A stretch of DNA of 64,000 nt from Candidatus Aquirickettsiella gammari (GTDB taxonomy: Bacteria; Pseudomonadota; Gammaproteobacteria; Diplorickettsiales; Diplorickettsiaceae): positions 25,125 to 89,124 of the forward strand of contig NMOS02000005.1 of NCBI GenBank assembly GCA_002290645.2, written 5' to 3'. A model generated the notes under the pieces. It was not told the origin of the DNA. It did no database searches and saw only the letters and a program-made list of their open reading frames with translations. Positions 36,994-47,186 of the stretch are shown one piece after another. Within the stretch, counting starts at the first letter, position 1. Each line of letters begins with the position of its first letter. A program made the position numbers and the translations under genes.

Positions 36994-39758
36994 TAAATAA
37001 AAACTACGACTCTAAAACGATAGAAGCACATTGGCGAAAAAAGTGGGAAATGAACGCTTACTTTCAGCCCAGCGGTCAAGGTGAACCCTACTGCATAGTA
37101 CTTCCGCCGCCGAATGTGACGGGAAGTTTGCATATGGGTCATGGCTTTCAAGTCAGTTTAATGGATGCCTTAATTCGTTATCAGCGTATGTGTGGAAAAA
37201 ATGTGTTGTGGCAAGGAGGTACCGATCATGCTGGTATCGCCACACAAATGGTGGTCGAACGTCAATTGCTTGCTCAAGGAAAGTCACGACATACCTTAGG
37301 ACGTGATCAATTTCTAGAGGCTGTTTGGGCATGGAAAAATAAGTCCGGCGGCATGATAACGGAACAATTACGCTATATGGGTGCCTCTATTGACTGGTCG
37401 CGAGAGCGATTCACACGTGATGCTGACTTTTCAGCAGCGGTTGAAAAGGTATTCATCGATCTATATCGTCAAGGTTTAATTTACCGTGGTAAACGCTTAG
37501 TTAATTGGGATCCACAATTATTAACGGCTGTCTCTGATCTAGAAGTTATCCATCAAGAAGAACCCGGATATTTATGGACCATTCGTTACCCACTACTTAA
37601 CAGCAATGATTTTATATTAGTTGCAACTACTCGCCCAGAAACCCTACTAGGCGATGTCGCTGTAGCCGTACACCCTGATGACCTTCGTTTTCAACGCTAC
37701 ATTGGAAAGCAACTCAAGCTTCCATTAACCGACCGTGTTATCCCTATCATTGCTGATCAGTGTGTCGAAGCAACATTTGCAAGTGGTTGCGTTAAGATAA
37801 CCCCTGCACATGATTTTAATGATTACGCTACAGCGCAACGACACCATTTAGATAGCATTAATATTTTCACCCCCGATGCACATCTTAATGAACAAACGCC
37901 AAAAAAATATCGTGGGCTGGAACGCTTTGCCGCACGAGAAAAGATTGTACATGATCTAGAGCAATTAGGATTACTCGAAAAAGTAGAAGCTTATACCTTA
38001 AAAACCCCACGCGGTGATCGTTCAGGGGCCGTTATAGAGCCTTATCTCACTGATCAATGGTTTATGTCGATGAAACCCTTAGCCAAACCCGCGATAGAGG
38101 CTATTCATAATGGGCAGCTCGAGTTTATCCCAGAAACCTGGCGTAAAGTTTGTTTACTATGGCTAGAAAATATTGAGGATTGGTGTATTAGCCGTCAACT
38201 CTGGTGGGGACATCGAATCCCTGCTTGGTACGATGAACAAGGGCAAATTTATGTAGGTCGCAATGAAGAAAAAATTCGTCAACAATATTCCCTCGACGCA
38301 CACGTGAAACTCAAACAAGATGAGGATGTATTAGATACCTGGTTTTCATCGGCATTATGGCCCTTTGTCACTTTAGGTTGGCCAACATCGGCTAAAGAAT
38401 TAGAAATTTTCTATCCGACCAATGTTTTAGTCACAGGATTTGATATTATCTTTTTCTGGGTCGCTCGCATGCTGATGTTAGCACTGCATTTTACTGGCGA
38501 AGTCCCTTTTAAACAGGTTTATGTAACCGGTTTAATTCGTGACAACGAAGGCCAAAAAATGTCGAAAACAAAGGGGAATGTCTTAGACCCGCTTGACGTT
38601 ATATTCGGGATTAGTCTAAATGATTTAGTACTCAAACGTACCCAAGGTTTGTTACAACCACAGCTCGCTAAAAAAATTGAACGTTCTACGCAACAACAAT
38701 TTCCAGAAGGGATCCCTGCGCTTGGGACTGATGCGTTACGATTTACTTATTGCGCCCTAGCTTCACCGACACGCGACATCCATTTTGATTTAAACCGTAC
38801 TATAGGTTATCGTAATTTCTGTAATAAACTTTGGAACGCCGCCCGTTTTGTATTAATGCATACGGCAAATCAAGTAGATATCGATCTGACCCCTGTTTCC
38901 ACTTTAACCCACCCTATTAATCGAGCTTTTTATTCTCTATTGCAAACCACAATTTCAGAAATGCATAGCCACTTTCAAGATTATCGATTTGATTTGATGG
39001 CACAAACGATTTATGAATTTATTTGGAATCAATATTGCAATTGGTATGTAGAATTAGCTAAACCACTTTTAATAAATTCAAACGCGCCTTTAATACAACG
39101 AGAAACTCGTACTGTCTTAATCTCTGTATTAGAAATTTGTTTACGTTTATTGCATCCCTTAATGCCATTTATTACTGAAGAAATTTGGCAATCTATCGCG
39201 CCATTAGCGGGCAAAAAAGGGGCTAGTCTAATGATACAAGCCTATCCTAAGCCGGATGCCGATAAAAAAGATCCCTGTGCAGAAGAAAGCTTAGCTTGGT
39301 TAAAAGCAATCGTAAATACCCTACGTACCCTCCGTAGTGAGATGAATATAGCGCCAGGGAAAAAAATTCCGCTATTATTTTATAAAGGAAACGCAAAAGA
39401 TCGTGAAAACAGTCAACTTTTTCTAAACGAGATTATAAATCTTGCTAAAATAACCAGCCTAAAGTGGATAAATGAAGAAGAAAAAATTGCTACCAGCGCG
39501 ATGGCTTTAGTCGGTAATTTAGAATTACTGATCCCGATGGAAGGCTTAATCGATACAAAAGCAGAAATACAGCGTCTTGAAAAAGAAATACTAAAAATTG
39601 AAAAGGAAATTGAGCGGGCACAATCAAAATTAGCCAATGCGGCCTTTGTCAAAAAAGCACCCGCTGATATTATTGCTCAAGAACGCCAACGTTTGTCTGA
39701 TTTTACAGCAACTCATACCAAACTACAGCAACAACTAGCGCTTTTAAAAAATACCTAG
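36990..39758 (+). CDS. valS: valyl-tRNA synthetase
   Basis: Class I aminoacyl-tRNA synthetase charging tRNA-Val. The 922 residues carry the HIGH motif as PNVTGSLHMGHGF (about 39-51), the KMSKS motif as QKMSKTKGN (about 524-532), an editing domain (about 190-345, TTRPETLLGD) and the C-terminal coiled coil (about 860-920) typical of ValS. Complete and of normal length. Coupled to holC by an ATGA overlap. Confidence 0.97.
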   Translation: MINKNYDSKTIEAHWRKKWEMNAYFQPSGQGEPYCIVLPPPNVTGSLHMGHGFQVSLMDALIRYQRMCGKNVLWQGGTDHAGIATQMVVERQLLAQGKSRHTLGRDQFLEAVWAWKNKSGGMITEQLRYMGASIDWSRERFTRDADFSAAVEKVFIDLYRQGLIYRGKRLVNWDPQLLTAVSDLEVIHQEEPGYLWTIRYPLLNSNDFILVATTRPETLLGDVAVAVHPDDLRFQRYIGKQLKLPLTDRVIPIIADQCVEATFASGCVKITPAHDFNDYATAQRHHLDSINIFTPDAHLNEQTPKKYRGLERFAAREKIVHDLEQLGLLEKVEAYTLKTPRGDRSGAVIEPYLTDQWFMSMKPLAKPAIEAIHNGQLEFIPETWRKVCLLWLENIEDWCISRQLWWGHRIPAWYDEQGQIYVGRNEEKIRQQYSLDAHVKLKQDEDVLDTWFSSALWPFVTLGWPTSAKELEIFYPTNVLVTGFDIIFFWVARMLMLALHFTGEVPFKQVYVTGLIRDNEGQKMSKTKGNVLDPLDVIFGISLNDLVLKRTQGLLQPQLAKKIERSTQQQFPEGIPALGTDALRFTYCALASPTRDIHFDLNRTIGYRNFCNKLWNAARFVLMHTANQVDIDLTPVSTLTHPINRAFYSLLQTTISEMHSHFQDYRFDLMAQTIYEFIWNQYCNWYVELAKPLLINSNAPLIQRETRTVLISVLEICLRLLHPLMPFITEEIWQSIAPLAGKKGASLMIQAYPKPDADKKDPCAEESLAWLKAIVNTLRTLRSEMNIAPGKKIPLLFYKGNAKDRENSQLFLNEIINLAKITSLKWINEEEKIATSAMALVGNLELLIPMEGLIDTKAEIQRLEKEILKIEKEIERAQSKLANAAFVKKAPADIIAQERQRLSDFTATHTKLQQQLALLKNT

Positions 39759-39804
39759 ATAACTATCCGTGTGGTCTATTAATTCTAATAATTAAAGTGC
39801 TTAT

Positions 39805-40149
39805 TTATTTTTTTATACTGTAAGAATGCTCGATTGCAATTAAATTCTGTATTTTCTTCTGCTGTTCAGCAATTTCTTTTGCTGTATCATCCTTTTTAAA
39901 AAAATCTAATCTTGATGAGTAAACCGATTCTTTAGCAAGATTATTGATTAACTCTCCACCTAAATTTTGTATAAGTGCACTATCCAATTCTATTTGCAAC
40001 CCTGGAGGTATTATGCTTTCTATATCTTTTAATAATTCCATTTTTTCTGTAATAGGATCATTTATATATATCGCTATTTTAAGTTCCTCCTCATCAAGCG
40101 TACTTATTTCCATCCCTCCACAGAGTAACGGATCAGCCACTCTTACCAT
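39805..40149 (-). CDS. hypothetical protein, 114 residues
   Basis: No recognised family. The start is supported by AGGTG seven bases upstream of the ATG. The sequence is acidic in the first half (STLDEEELKIAIYIND) and helical and charged in the second, with a lysine-rich end (AEQQKKIQNL...KK). It has no membrane segment or signal peptide. It lies alone between valS and dnaQ on the opposite strand, so it is probably a lineage-specific insertion. It could be a secreted effector or a small regulator, but nothing specific supports either. Confidence 0.55.
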   Translation of the reverse strand: MVRVADPLLCGGMEISTLDEEELKIAIYINDPITEKMELLKDIESIIPPGLQIELDSALIQNLGGELINNLAKESVYSSRLDFFKKDDTAKEIAEQQKKIQNLIAIEHSYSIKK

Positions 40150-40300
40150 AAAATTTCACCTATAGAAATTATTCTCTAACGTTAAAATCAATTTATTTTT
40201 GTATTAAGGGTCATTATTATGGCTAATTATTAAGCTTTTATTAAAATTAGTTAATTTCCTGAGTAATGCAATATAATGGATCAATTTTAATTTTTTAATT

Positions 40301-41014
40301 ATGCGACAAATCATTTTAGACACGGAAACCACCGGGCGCGAGATCAGCGAAGGACATCGTGTTATCGAAATAGGCTGTCTAGAACTGATTGATCGCCGCC
40401 CTAGCAAACAACATTTTCATTGTTATCTCAATCCCGAACGGGATAGCGAACCCGGAGCATTAGCTGTTCACGGATTAAGCACTGAATTTTTATTAGACAA
40501 ATCCTTGTTTAAATCCATTGCCGATGAATTTTTGAATTTTATTCAAGGCGCGCAATTGATTATTCATAATGCGCCTTTTGATCTCGCCTTCCTCGATTAT
40601 GAATTGAAACTAACCGGTAAAAACTATAAAAAAATAGTTGATTATTGCCAAATCTTAGATACGCTACCCTTAGCGCGTCAATTGCATCCAGGACAACGTA
40701 ATAGCTTAGATGCGCTTTGTAAACGCTATGAAATTGATAACTCTAAGCGAAATAAACATGGCGCTTTACTGGACGCCGAATTATTAATGCATGTTTACCT
40801 CGCCATGACGGGAGGACAGACCCATCTATTTACAGAAGAAAAAATAAGCTGTGCTATACAGACTGAGCATAAAAAGATAAGTGGCGATATTGTATTGCCT
40901 ATCATTTATGCAACAGCAGAAGAATTGACCACCCATGAAAAATATCTAGCCCGCATTGGGAAAGAAGCTGACTCGTGTAACTGGCCTGCAAGTCAAGTTA
41001 AGGAAACAGCTTAA
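40301..41014 (+). CDS. dnaQ: DNA polymerase III epsilon subunit (proofreading exonuclease)
   Basis: The 3'-5' proofreading subunit of the replicative polymerase. The 237 residues have the DEDDh exonuclease motifs: ILDTETTG (5-12), IHNAPFDLAFLD (about 88-99) and KHGALLDAELL (about 149-159). The C-terminal tail that binds the alpha subunit is present. nhaA begins on the very next base after the stop, so the genes are probably co-transcribed. Confidence 0.95.
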   Translation: MRQIILDTETTGREISEGHRVIEIGCLELIDRRPSKQHFHCYLNPERDSEPGALAVHGLSTEFLLDKSLFKSIADEFLNFIQGAQLIIHNAPFDLAFLDYELKLTGKNYKKIVDYCQILDTLPLARQLHPGQRNSLDALCKRYEIDNSKRNKHGALLDAELLMHVYLAMTGGQTHLFTEEKISCAIQTEHKKISGDIVLPIIYATAEELTTHEKYLARIGKEADSCNWPASQVKETA

Positions 41015-42166
41015 ATGCCCATCCGACGATTTCTACACCATTTTATCCACTTAGAGGTTTCTGGGGGCATCGCTTTAGGACTAGCCACAATCCTTGCGCT
41101 GTTTTTAGCAAATACTCCTCTACATAGCGACTACCAAAACTTATTAAACTTCAGTATCCCTTTAGGACCTATCCACTTCTCGTTCTTACATCTCATTAAC
41201 GATGGCTTAATGACGATATTCTTTTTCTTAGTCAGCCTCGAAATAAAAAGAGAATTAATTCAAGGTGAACTCAACACCCGCGCTAAAGCATTATTACCCA
41301 CGTTTGCGGCTATAGGCGGAATGCTCGTACCTGCCCTATTTTATTTATTAATTAATCAGGGCTATCCTGCACTTACATCAGGTTGGGCTATCCCTATGGC
41401 CACTGATATTGCTTTTTCCTTAGGGGTATTATCACTACTTGGGAAACAGATTCCTGCTTCATTAAAATTCTTTTTAATGGCCTTGGCTATTATCGATGAT
41501 CTCGGTGCTATTATAGTCATTGCCATTTTTTATACTCAACAAATAGGCTGGCTATATTTATTGGCGGCATTACTCGCACTTATCGGATTGCTTACATTAA
41601 ATTATTACCAAATTGAAAGATTTTTTCCTTATGCTTTATTCGGCCTCGGTTTATGGTTATTAATACTTAACTCTGGAATACATGCCACCATCGCAGGTGT
41701 ATTGTTTGGTTTTAGCATTCCAATCACAACGCGCAAAAATTCAGTTTCTCTGTTACATCGTCTGATACACCAGTTACATCCCTGGATCGCCTATGGCATT
41801 TTGCCACTTTTTGCCTTTGCCAATGCAGGGCTATCTTTTTCTGGGATCCATTTCCAAACCTTTCTACACCCTCTGCCATTAGGAATCATAATCGGATTAT
41901 TTTTAGGCAAACAATTAGGTATTTTCGGTGCAAGTTGGCTTGCTGTAAAAACTAAATTGGCCAAATTACCTCATCAAGTCAATTGGTGGCATATTTATGG
42001 AACCGCTCTTATCTGCGGGATTGGATTTACCATGAGTTTATTCATTGCAACACTCGCTTTTGCCGATAATGAATTAAGCTCATTGGTCCGACTGGGTGTT
42101 TTAGTCGGCTCCACGTTGTCGGGTATTGCAGGCTACAGCCTGTTATTTTTTAAGCGCAAAGAGTAA
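41015..42166 (+). CDS. nhaA: Na+/H+ antiporter NhaA
   Basis: Inner-membrane antiporter expelling Na+ in exchange for two protons. The 383 residues match E. coli NhaA in length, with about 12 hydrophobic helices and the paired aspartates of the ion site in IIDDLGAIIVIA (about 161-172). ATDIAFSLGV (about 130-139) is also conserved. It directly abuts dnaQ. Confidence 0.95.
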   Translation: MPIRRFLHHFIHLEVSGGIALGLATILALFLANTPLHSDYQNLLNFSIPLGPIHFSFLHLINDGLMTIFFFLVSLEIKRELIQGELNTRAKALLPTFAAIGGMLVPALFYLLINQGYPALTSGWAIPMATDIAFSLGVLSLLGKQIPASLKFFLMALAIIDDLGAIIVIAIFYTQQIGWLYLLAALLALIGLLTLNYYQIERFFPYALFGLGLWLLILNSGIHATIAGVLFGFSIPITTRKNSVSLLHRLIHQLHPWIAYGILPLFAFANAGLSFSGIHFQTFLHPLPLGIIIGLFLGKQLGIFGASWLAVKTKLAKLPHQVNWWHIYGTALICGIGFTMSLFIATLAFADNELSSLVRLGVLVGSTLSGIAGYSLLFFKRKE

Positions 42167-42175
42167 AGACTTTTG

Positions 42176-42994
42176 CTAAAGTGCATTACTCGGACCTGGC
42201 ATCGGATCAATCATAGTATCGCTCGCAGTAATTTTAGCGCTGTCAGCGCTTTTAAACAGACCCTTACACGCTATAGAATTAGCAGGAACTACTTGAAGCA
42301 TCTCTTTTACCTCTTTAACACCCTTCGATATTTCTTGAATTTGTTCGCTTAAGCTCTGATTAATAGGCTCATTTTTGGGTTCTACTAAGGTTTTTTGTAA
42401 CGCTTCTATGTTCTTTAACACACCTTTTGCCCGTCGATATTCCGTATCACAATAATTTTCATGCAATTTTAAAAAAATCCTACCTAATGCGCTTACCACA
42501 ACGCCTAACAGAAACACCGGAATAAACGGGATGATGATACTTGACACAACAGCAGGAATTAAGATTATCCCAAGACCAAATAACGCCACAGCAATGATAA
42601 GAAACAAAGTTCCATAGCTTGCTCTATTTATTGATTGCTGGTGTTTTTTTTTAAGAAAAGTAACCTTATTTTTCTCATGCTCTACTAACTGCGGAACAAT
42701 CTGTTGAAGGATGCTTTGTCGCGAATCCACTCTGTTTGCTACTAGTGCTTCTGTAGACTCTAATAAAGACCGACTTTGCTGACAAAGTATATTTACATCT
42801 AAATTCGCCTCACTCAAAATTTTTAACCATTCAGACCGGCCGCTATTCACACGACTAGAACAGGAGCTAGACTCTTCTTGCTCCCGGTTGACACTAACAC
42901 CTTCTTCTACTAGTAAATTCTGCTCACTGCCTTGACGACTCGACTCGCTTCCCTCTTCACTTGGCAAAGGATTCTCTTCTTGATTATCTTGCAC
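42176..42994 (-). CDS. hypothetical two-helix membrane protein, 272 residues
   Basis: No recognised family. The first 50 residues are acidic and Ser-rich (low complexity). Charged helical segments (about 55-125) lead to two adjacent hydrophobic helices (about 128-148 and 150-172), followed by a C-terminal helical region (about 178-240) and a polar tail. The start is GTG, eight bases after a strong AAGGAG; an ATG five bases nearer that site opens a different 29-codon frame. The topology (cytosolic ends flanking a helical hairpin) is like that of some Legionellales effector candidates, but I see no secretion signal. Function unknown. Confidence 0.65.
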   Translation of the reverse strand: MQDNQEENPLPSEEGSESSRQGSEQNLLVEEGVSVNREQEESSSCSSRVNSGRSEWLKILSEANLDVNILCQQSRSLLESTEALVANRVDSRQSILQQIVPQLVEHEKNKVTFLKKKHQQSINRASYGTLFLIIAVALFGLGIILIPAVVSSIIIPFIPVFLLGVVVSALGRIFLKLHENYCDTEYRRAKGVLKNIEALQKTLVEPKNEPINQSLSEQIQEISKGVKEVKEMLQVVPANSIACKGLFKSADSAKITASDTMIDPMPGPSNAL

Positions 42995-43326
42995 TTCATA
43001 CGCTCCTTATTTGTCTTGTCACTGCGACAACAAACCTTGATCAAAGGCTACTTTATACGCTTCAAATTAAAGCCTAGTGAGAATTTATATTTCCTTTTTT
43101 AAGTTATATTATCTTCCTAAGTATCCGAATATATTTTTCTCGTTATCGTAAATATCCTTACAAGTAATTTTATATTAATCTAATTTTTAGATCAATTATT
43201 AAAAGCTTATTATTTTTTATTTAATTATTAATACTTGAAATTGAAAAAAGTAACGGCTTTAGGCATTATGCAAAAAATAATTTAGAAAGAAATTAACTAT
43301 TTTTTTAATCTTAAATTAATGGTTTA
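42995..43326. other. 332-base AT-rich intergenic region
   Basis: Apart from the ribosome-binding site of the minus-strand 272-residue gene at its left edge, I see only long A/T tracts. No convincing promoter, hairpin or gene. Confidence 0.4.
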
Positions 43327-43599
43327 GTGATAAAATTTTTGCAGATGAAAATAATGAAAAATTCGCTGGGTTTAGTAGAAAAAAACTTTAAACCTTATAA
43401 TAGCTTATGGCGCCGAAAACTCATCAAACCTTCATTCATATATCCTCCTCGGCTAAGCCAATTTGATATTTTAATTTATATCGCTACCATTATCGAAAAT
43501 CAAAATAAACCTCAGACTGCGGAAAACGGAAATTATTTAAACCATCTAGAAACAAGCCCATTTCGGCCTGTAAACTGTAGTAAAAATAAGCTTTACTAA
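43327..43599 (+). CDS. doubtful small ORF, up to 90 residues
   Basis: An open frame with possible starts at GTG 43327, ATG 43345 and ATG 43354; none has a clear ribosome-binding site. The encoded sequence is basic, with tyrosines and aromatic residues (FKPYNSLWRRKL), no membrane segment and no family I know. It ends one base before the hemE stop region on the opposite strand. It may be a real orphan gene or chance. Confidence 0.3.
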   Translation: MIKFLQMKIMKNSLGLVEKNFKPYNSLWRRKLIKPSFIYPPRLSQFDILIYIATIIENQNKPQTAENGNYLNHLETSPFRPVNCSKNKLY

Positions 43600-43600
43600 A

Positions 43601-44668
43601 TTACTTTTTTTGATGAAAGACTGTACTCAATTCATGTACCGCATCCACGAATACTTTTACATTTTCAGGCGCTGTATATTGTGAAATACCATGTCCTAGA
43701 TTAAATACATGACCCGAACCCGTGCCGTAGGATTCCAATATGCTGCTTACCTCTTCGCGAATTCTACACGGGGATGCAAATAAGACGGCAGGATCCATGT
43801 TTCCTTGTAAAGCAAGCTTGTTGTTCAATCGTTGTCGCGCTAAACCTATATCGATAGTCCAATCTAAACCTATCGCGTCACAACCAGATGTTGCGATCTG
43901 TTCTAACCATAAATTGCCACCTTTAGTAAACAAAACCACGGGTATCTTTTGTCCATTGTGATTTCTATCTAAATTAGCAACAATTTGTGTCATATAGTCC
44001 AAGGAAAATGATTGATAAGCCGCTGACGTTAATAATCCTCCCCAAGTATCAAAAATCATCAGCGCTTGCGCTCCCGCAACTATTTGCGCATTTAAATAAG
44101 CCGTTACAGCGCTGGTTAAGGTGTTTAATAAATAATGGAGTGCTTTAGGCTCTTGATATAGTAAGGTTTTAATCTGTCTAAACTCTCGACTCCCACCTCC
44201 TTCTGTCATATAACAGGCAAGGGTCCAAGGACTTCCAGAAAATCCAATTAAAGGTACTTTATTCTTTAATTCACGTCGACAGAGTGAAACAGTATCCATA
44301 ACATAACGTAAATGGGTTCCTGGATCAGGAACTCGCAATGCTTTAATATCGGCTAAGGTTTTTAAGGGATTATGAAATTTTGGGCCCTCGCCCTCGACAA
44401 AATAAAGACCTAATCCCATGGCGTCCGGAATAGTCAAAATATCCGAAAAAATAATAGCGGCATCTAAATCAAACCGTTGTAAAGGTTGTAAGGTCACTTC
44501 GCATGCTAATTCAGGTGTTTTGCATAAAGTCAAAAAATCACCTGCTTTGCTACGGATTGCACGATATTTCGGCAAATAACGCCCTGCTTGCCGCATAATC
44601 CAAACGGGTGTTCTGTCAACAGCTTGTTGTAACAAGGCGCGAATAAGACGATAAGGAGAATCATTCAT
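43601..44668 (-). CDS. hemE: uroporphyrinogen decarboxylase
   Basis: Converts uroporphyrinogen III to coproporphyrinogen III in heme synthesis. The ATG at 44668 (MNDSPY) is preferred to an in-frame TTG three codons upstream, giving 355 residues as usual. Conserved segments: [13 protein letters not shown] (about 17-29), FSDIL (about 77-81), [13 protein letters not shown] (about 142-154) and [12 protein letters not shown] near the end. The FUSC gene ends five bases upstream. Confidence 0.96.
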   Translation of the reverse strand: MNDSPYRLIRALLQQAVDRTPVWIMRQAGRYLPKYRAIRSKAGDFLTLCKTPELACEVTLQPLQRFDLDAAIIFSDILTIPDAMGLGLYFVEGEGPKFHNPLKTLADIKALRVPDPGTHLRYVMDTVSLCRRELKNKVPLIGFSGSPWTLACYMTEGGGSREFRQIKTLLYQEPKALHYLLNTLTSAVTAYLNAQIVAGAQALMIFDTWGGLLTSAAYQSFSLDYMTQIVANLDRNHNGQKIPVVLFTKGGNLWLEQIATSGCDAIGLDWTIDIGLARQRLNNKLALQGNMDPAVLFASPCRIREEVSSILESYGTGSGHVFNLGHGISQYTAPENVKVFVDAVHELSTVFHQKK

Positions 44669-44673
44669 GGTTT

Positions 44674-45753
44674 TCAAACTTTCTTTATTAAAATAATAAG
44701 TGCATATAATTGAGTTAATAAGCGATTGGCACTAAATATAAATAAATCAATCGCGAACTGATCCGATATATTAGCCGCTAAAGGTTTAAGCGCTGATTGT
44801 ATTTCTTTTTTCCAATCAGACCAACCCTCCAAAGGATTAACTTCTTGTTTGTTTTTTTTATTCTCTAATATATCAATACCTATTTGGAATAAGTGTTGCT
44901 CCATTTGATAAATTTTTTGCACCTGAGACTGCTGATTCAACAACAAAATATCCTGATCAGAAAAATGCATTAATGCATTTTTCATTAAATTTATACCACG
45001 TAAAATCTCTCTTTCCTCATACAAAATGTTTTGAAAAATTTGGCCTAGATTTGAGCGGCCAAATGTTTCGCGCATGACTTCGTCAAACAATTTTTTTTGA
45101 ATTCCTATGTAATTCAACACGTTATCTTCAAAAAGTTCATAAGATTTATCGGTCTTATCTGCCTTAACTGATGTGAATGCTTCCAACTGTTTAGCCAGAT
45201 TTTTAAGCTCATGTAAGGTGTGGATTAAAATATAACGTAATTGGGTTCGTGAATGTAAAGGCCAAATAAAACGAGATACTAATAAGGCAATGACTATACC
45301 TAAATTAATCTCTAAAAAACGACTCATTACAGTGTTAAAGCTAGGATTTTGAGCAACGACTATAACCACTAAAGTCACTGCGCCCAAAGGCCCTACTTCA
45401 CTCCAAGTACTTGGACTATCTGCTATATAACTAAATAGCATCGTAGCTACACATAATATCAAGGTAGTGTACACAACATTAGGATAAACAAGCCAAAGCG
45501 TTAAACTGGCAACGATTGCCCCTATCACTGTCCCTAAAAATCGCATATACGATTTTTGTAAAATGGCGCCAACACGGGATTGTGCGCACATAACAACCAA
45601 AATACTAATTAATACCCATTGGCCTTGTAAGGGAAGCTTAAAAAAATAAGAAAATAGTAAACCGAATAAAAGCGCAATAGCTGTCTTTAGACTATGAACT
45701 AAGCGGTCATTATCTAATCTAAAAAGTTGAAATCGCCATTTAGCAAATCGCAT
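44674..45753 (-). CDS. FUSC-family inner-membrane protein
   Basis: A 359-residue protein with six hydrophobic helices in its first half (about 20-165) and a helical cytosolic second half, as in the fusaric acid resistance/aromatic acid exporter family (YccS-like). No partner periplasmic adaptor or outer-membrane channel gene is adjacent, so an efflux role is not shown. It lies five bases upstream of hemE and may share its transcript. Confidence 0.8.
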   Translation of the reverse strand: MRFAKWRFQLFRLDNDRLVHSLKTAIALLFGLLFSYFFKLPLQGQWVLISILVVMCAQSRVGAILQKSYMRFLGTVIGAIVASLTLWLVYPNVVYTTLILCVATMLFSYIADSPSTWSEVGPLGAVTLVVIVVAQNPSFNTVMSRFLEINLGIVIALLVSRFIWPLHSRTQLRYILIHTLHELKNLAKQLEAFTSVKADKTDKSYELFEDNVLNYIGIQKKLFDEVMRETFGRSNLGQIFQNILYEEREILRGINLMKNALMHFSDQDILLLNQQSQVQKIYQMEQHLFQIGIDILENKKNKQEVNPLEGWSDWKKEIQSALKPLAANISDQFAIDLFIFSANRLLTQLYALIILIKKV

Positions 45754-45830
45754 AGACTACTCATTAATAAATGATGCAAAATTAAAATACTGGCCTGGCT
45801 AGCCGTATAAACCGATTAGTAAGTCGATCC

Positions 45831-47186
45831 CTATTTTAAAATAGTGGGTGTTAAAAATATCAATAATTCGCTACGCCTGCTATTCGTTGCGACTAAACGA
45901 AATAAATAACCTACTAGGGGTAAAGCGCCTAGAAAAGGAACCCTCCGTACCACCTTACTATGAGAATACTCATAGATCCCGCCTAATACAACCGTTTCTC
46001 CATCCTTTATAATAACTTGCGTCTTAATTCCCCTCGCTTTAATGGTCGGAACATCCACGGCTATAAAACTGGCTGGCTGGTCTTGATTTACCTTTAAATC
46101 TAGTATCATACGCCGGTCTGGCATAATTCTAGGCTTTACCTTTAAGGATAAAACGGCTTTTTTAAAGGTAACATTGCTACCCCCACTCGATGTTTTCTCT
46201 TGATAAGGGATTTCGGTACCTGCTTCTATAAAGGCAGTTTCTCGATCAGCGGTAATCAAATGCGGAGTAGAAATAATTTGCGCCGCTCCTTCATTCTCTA
46301 ATGCCGATAATTCTAAATCTAAGAAAGAATTATTTCCTAAACGCATTAAACGTAAACCAACTGTGGCCGCACCACTGATAGAAGGCGCTCCTATCCTAGC
46401 AAGATCCATCGTTAAATGCTGCAATAGGCCGACACTCGGATTTGTTACGGCCTTTTTTTTAAGCTGTGCGGTTAAAAGCTTATTAGCAAGCTGCTTTGGC
46501 GTAGAACCAAATTGCCCCCCTAATTCTTGCTCTCTATTTTGATCAATACTGACAATACGTGCCTCTATTAAAACTTGCTCAATAGGTCTATCGAGTGCCT
46601 TAATGGTTTTTTCAATTTTATTTAACTGCGCCCGAGAGTCTCGAATCCATAAGCTATTAGTTCGCTTATCTACACTAACACCACCATGAGAGGATAAAAG
46701 TGTATTTGCTTTATCTTTTAATAATTTACTGATATCAACAGCCTTACTATAGTGAACTTGAAATATTCTAAAGATTAAAGGGGATAAATCTTGCTTTTGC
46801 TGTTGAATTTCTAAGTTCAGTTTATCTTGTTTTAATATTTGGTTTTGTGTTGCAATAAACCAACCTTTAGCAATAGGGCGCTTAACTAAGCCTTGGGTTT
46901 GCAAAATAGTATCTAAGGCTTGTTCCCAATTCACATTGTTTAAATAAAGACTCAGATTGCTTTGAATCTTATCATCAATAATAAAATTGTATCCACTAAA
47001 TTCGGCCAATAACTGTAATGCGGAACGTAGTTTAATATTTTGAAAATTTAAAGAAATCTTATTTTCGGTTACATTTTTATTGAGTGGCTTTACGTGGTTA
47101 GTTAATTCCACAGCCAATGAATTCATGCTAGCGACCAACATAAAAATAGCCCCCGTTATTTGACTAACCCGATAAAGCCATGACAT
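45831..47186 (-). CDS. pilQ: type IV pilus secretin PilQ (short form)
   Basis: Forms the outer-membrane ring through which the type IV pilus or transformation pilus passes. The 451 residues include a signal peptide (1-25), a secretin/TonB short N-terminal domain (about 45-105), an N1-type domain (about 135-205) and the C-terminal secretin core (about 255-450, with GAPSISGAATV and FLGALPLVGYLF). Classical PilQ exceeds 650 residues; the N-terminal AMIN domains are missing here, as in E. coli HofQ. It overlaps the end of the PilO-PilP fusion gene by 23 bases. Confidence 0.92.
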   Translation of the reverse strand: MSWLYRVSQITGAIFMLVASMNSLAVELTNHVKPLNKNVTENKISLNFQNIKLRSALQLLAEFSGYNFIIDDKIQSNLSLYLNNVNWEQALDTILQTQGLVKRPIAKGWFIATQNQILKQDKLNLEIQQQKQDLSPLIFRIFQVHYSKAVDISKLLKDKANTLLSSHGGVSVDKRTNSLWIRDSRAQLNKIEKTIKALDRPIEQVLIEARIVSIDQNREQELGGQFGSTPKQLANKLLTAQLKKKAVTNPSVGLLQHLTMDLARIGAPSISGAATVGLRLMRLGNNSFLDLELSALENEGAAQIISTPHLITADRETAFIEAGTEIPYQEKTSSGGSNVTFKKAVLSLKVKPRIMPDRRMILDLKVNQDQPASFIAVDVPTIKARGIKTQVIIKDGETVVLGGIYEYSHSKVVRRVPFLGALPLVGYLFRLVATNSRRSELLIFLTPTILK

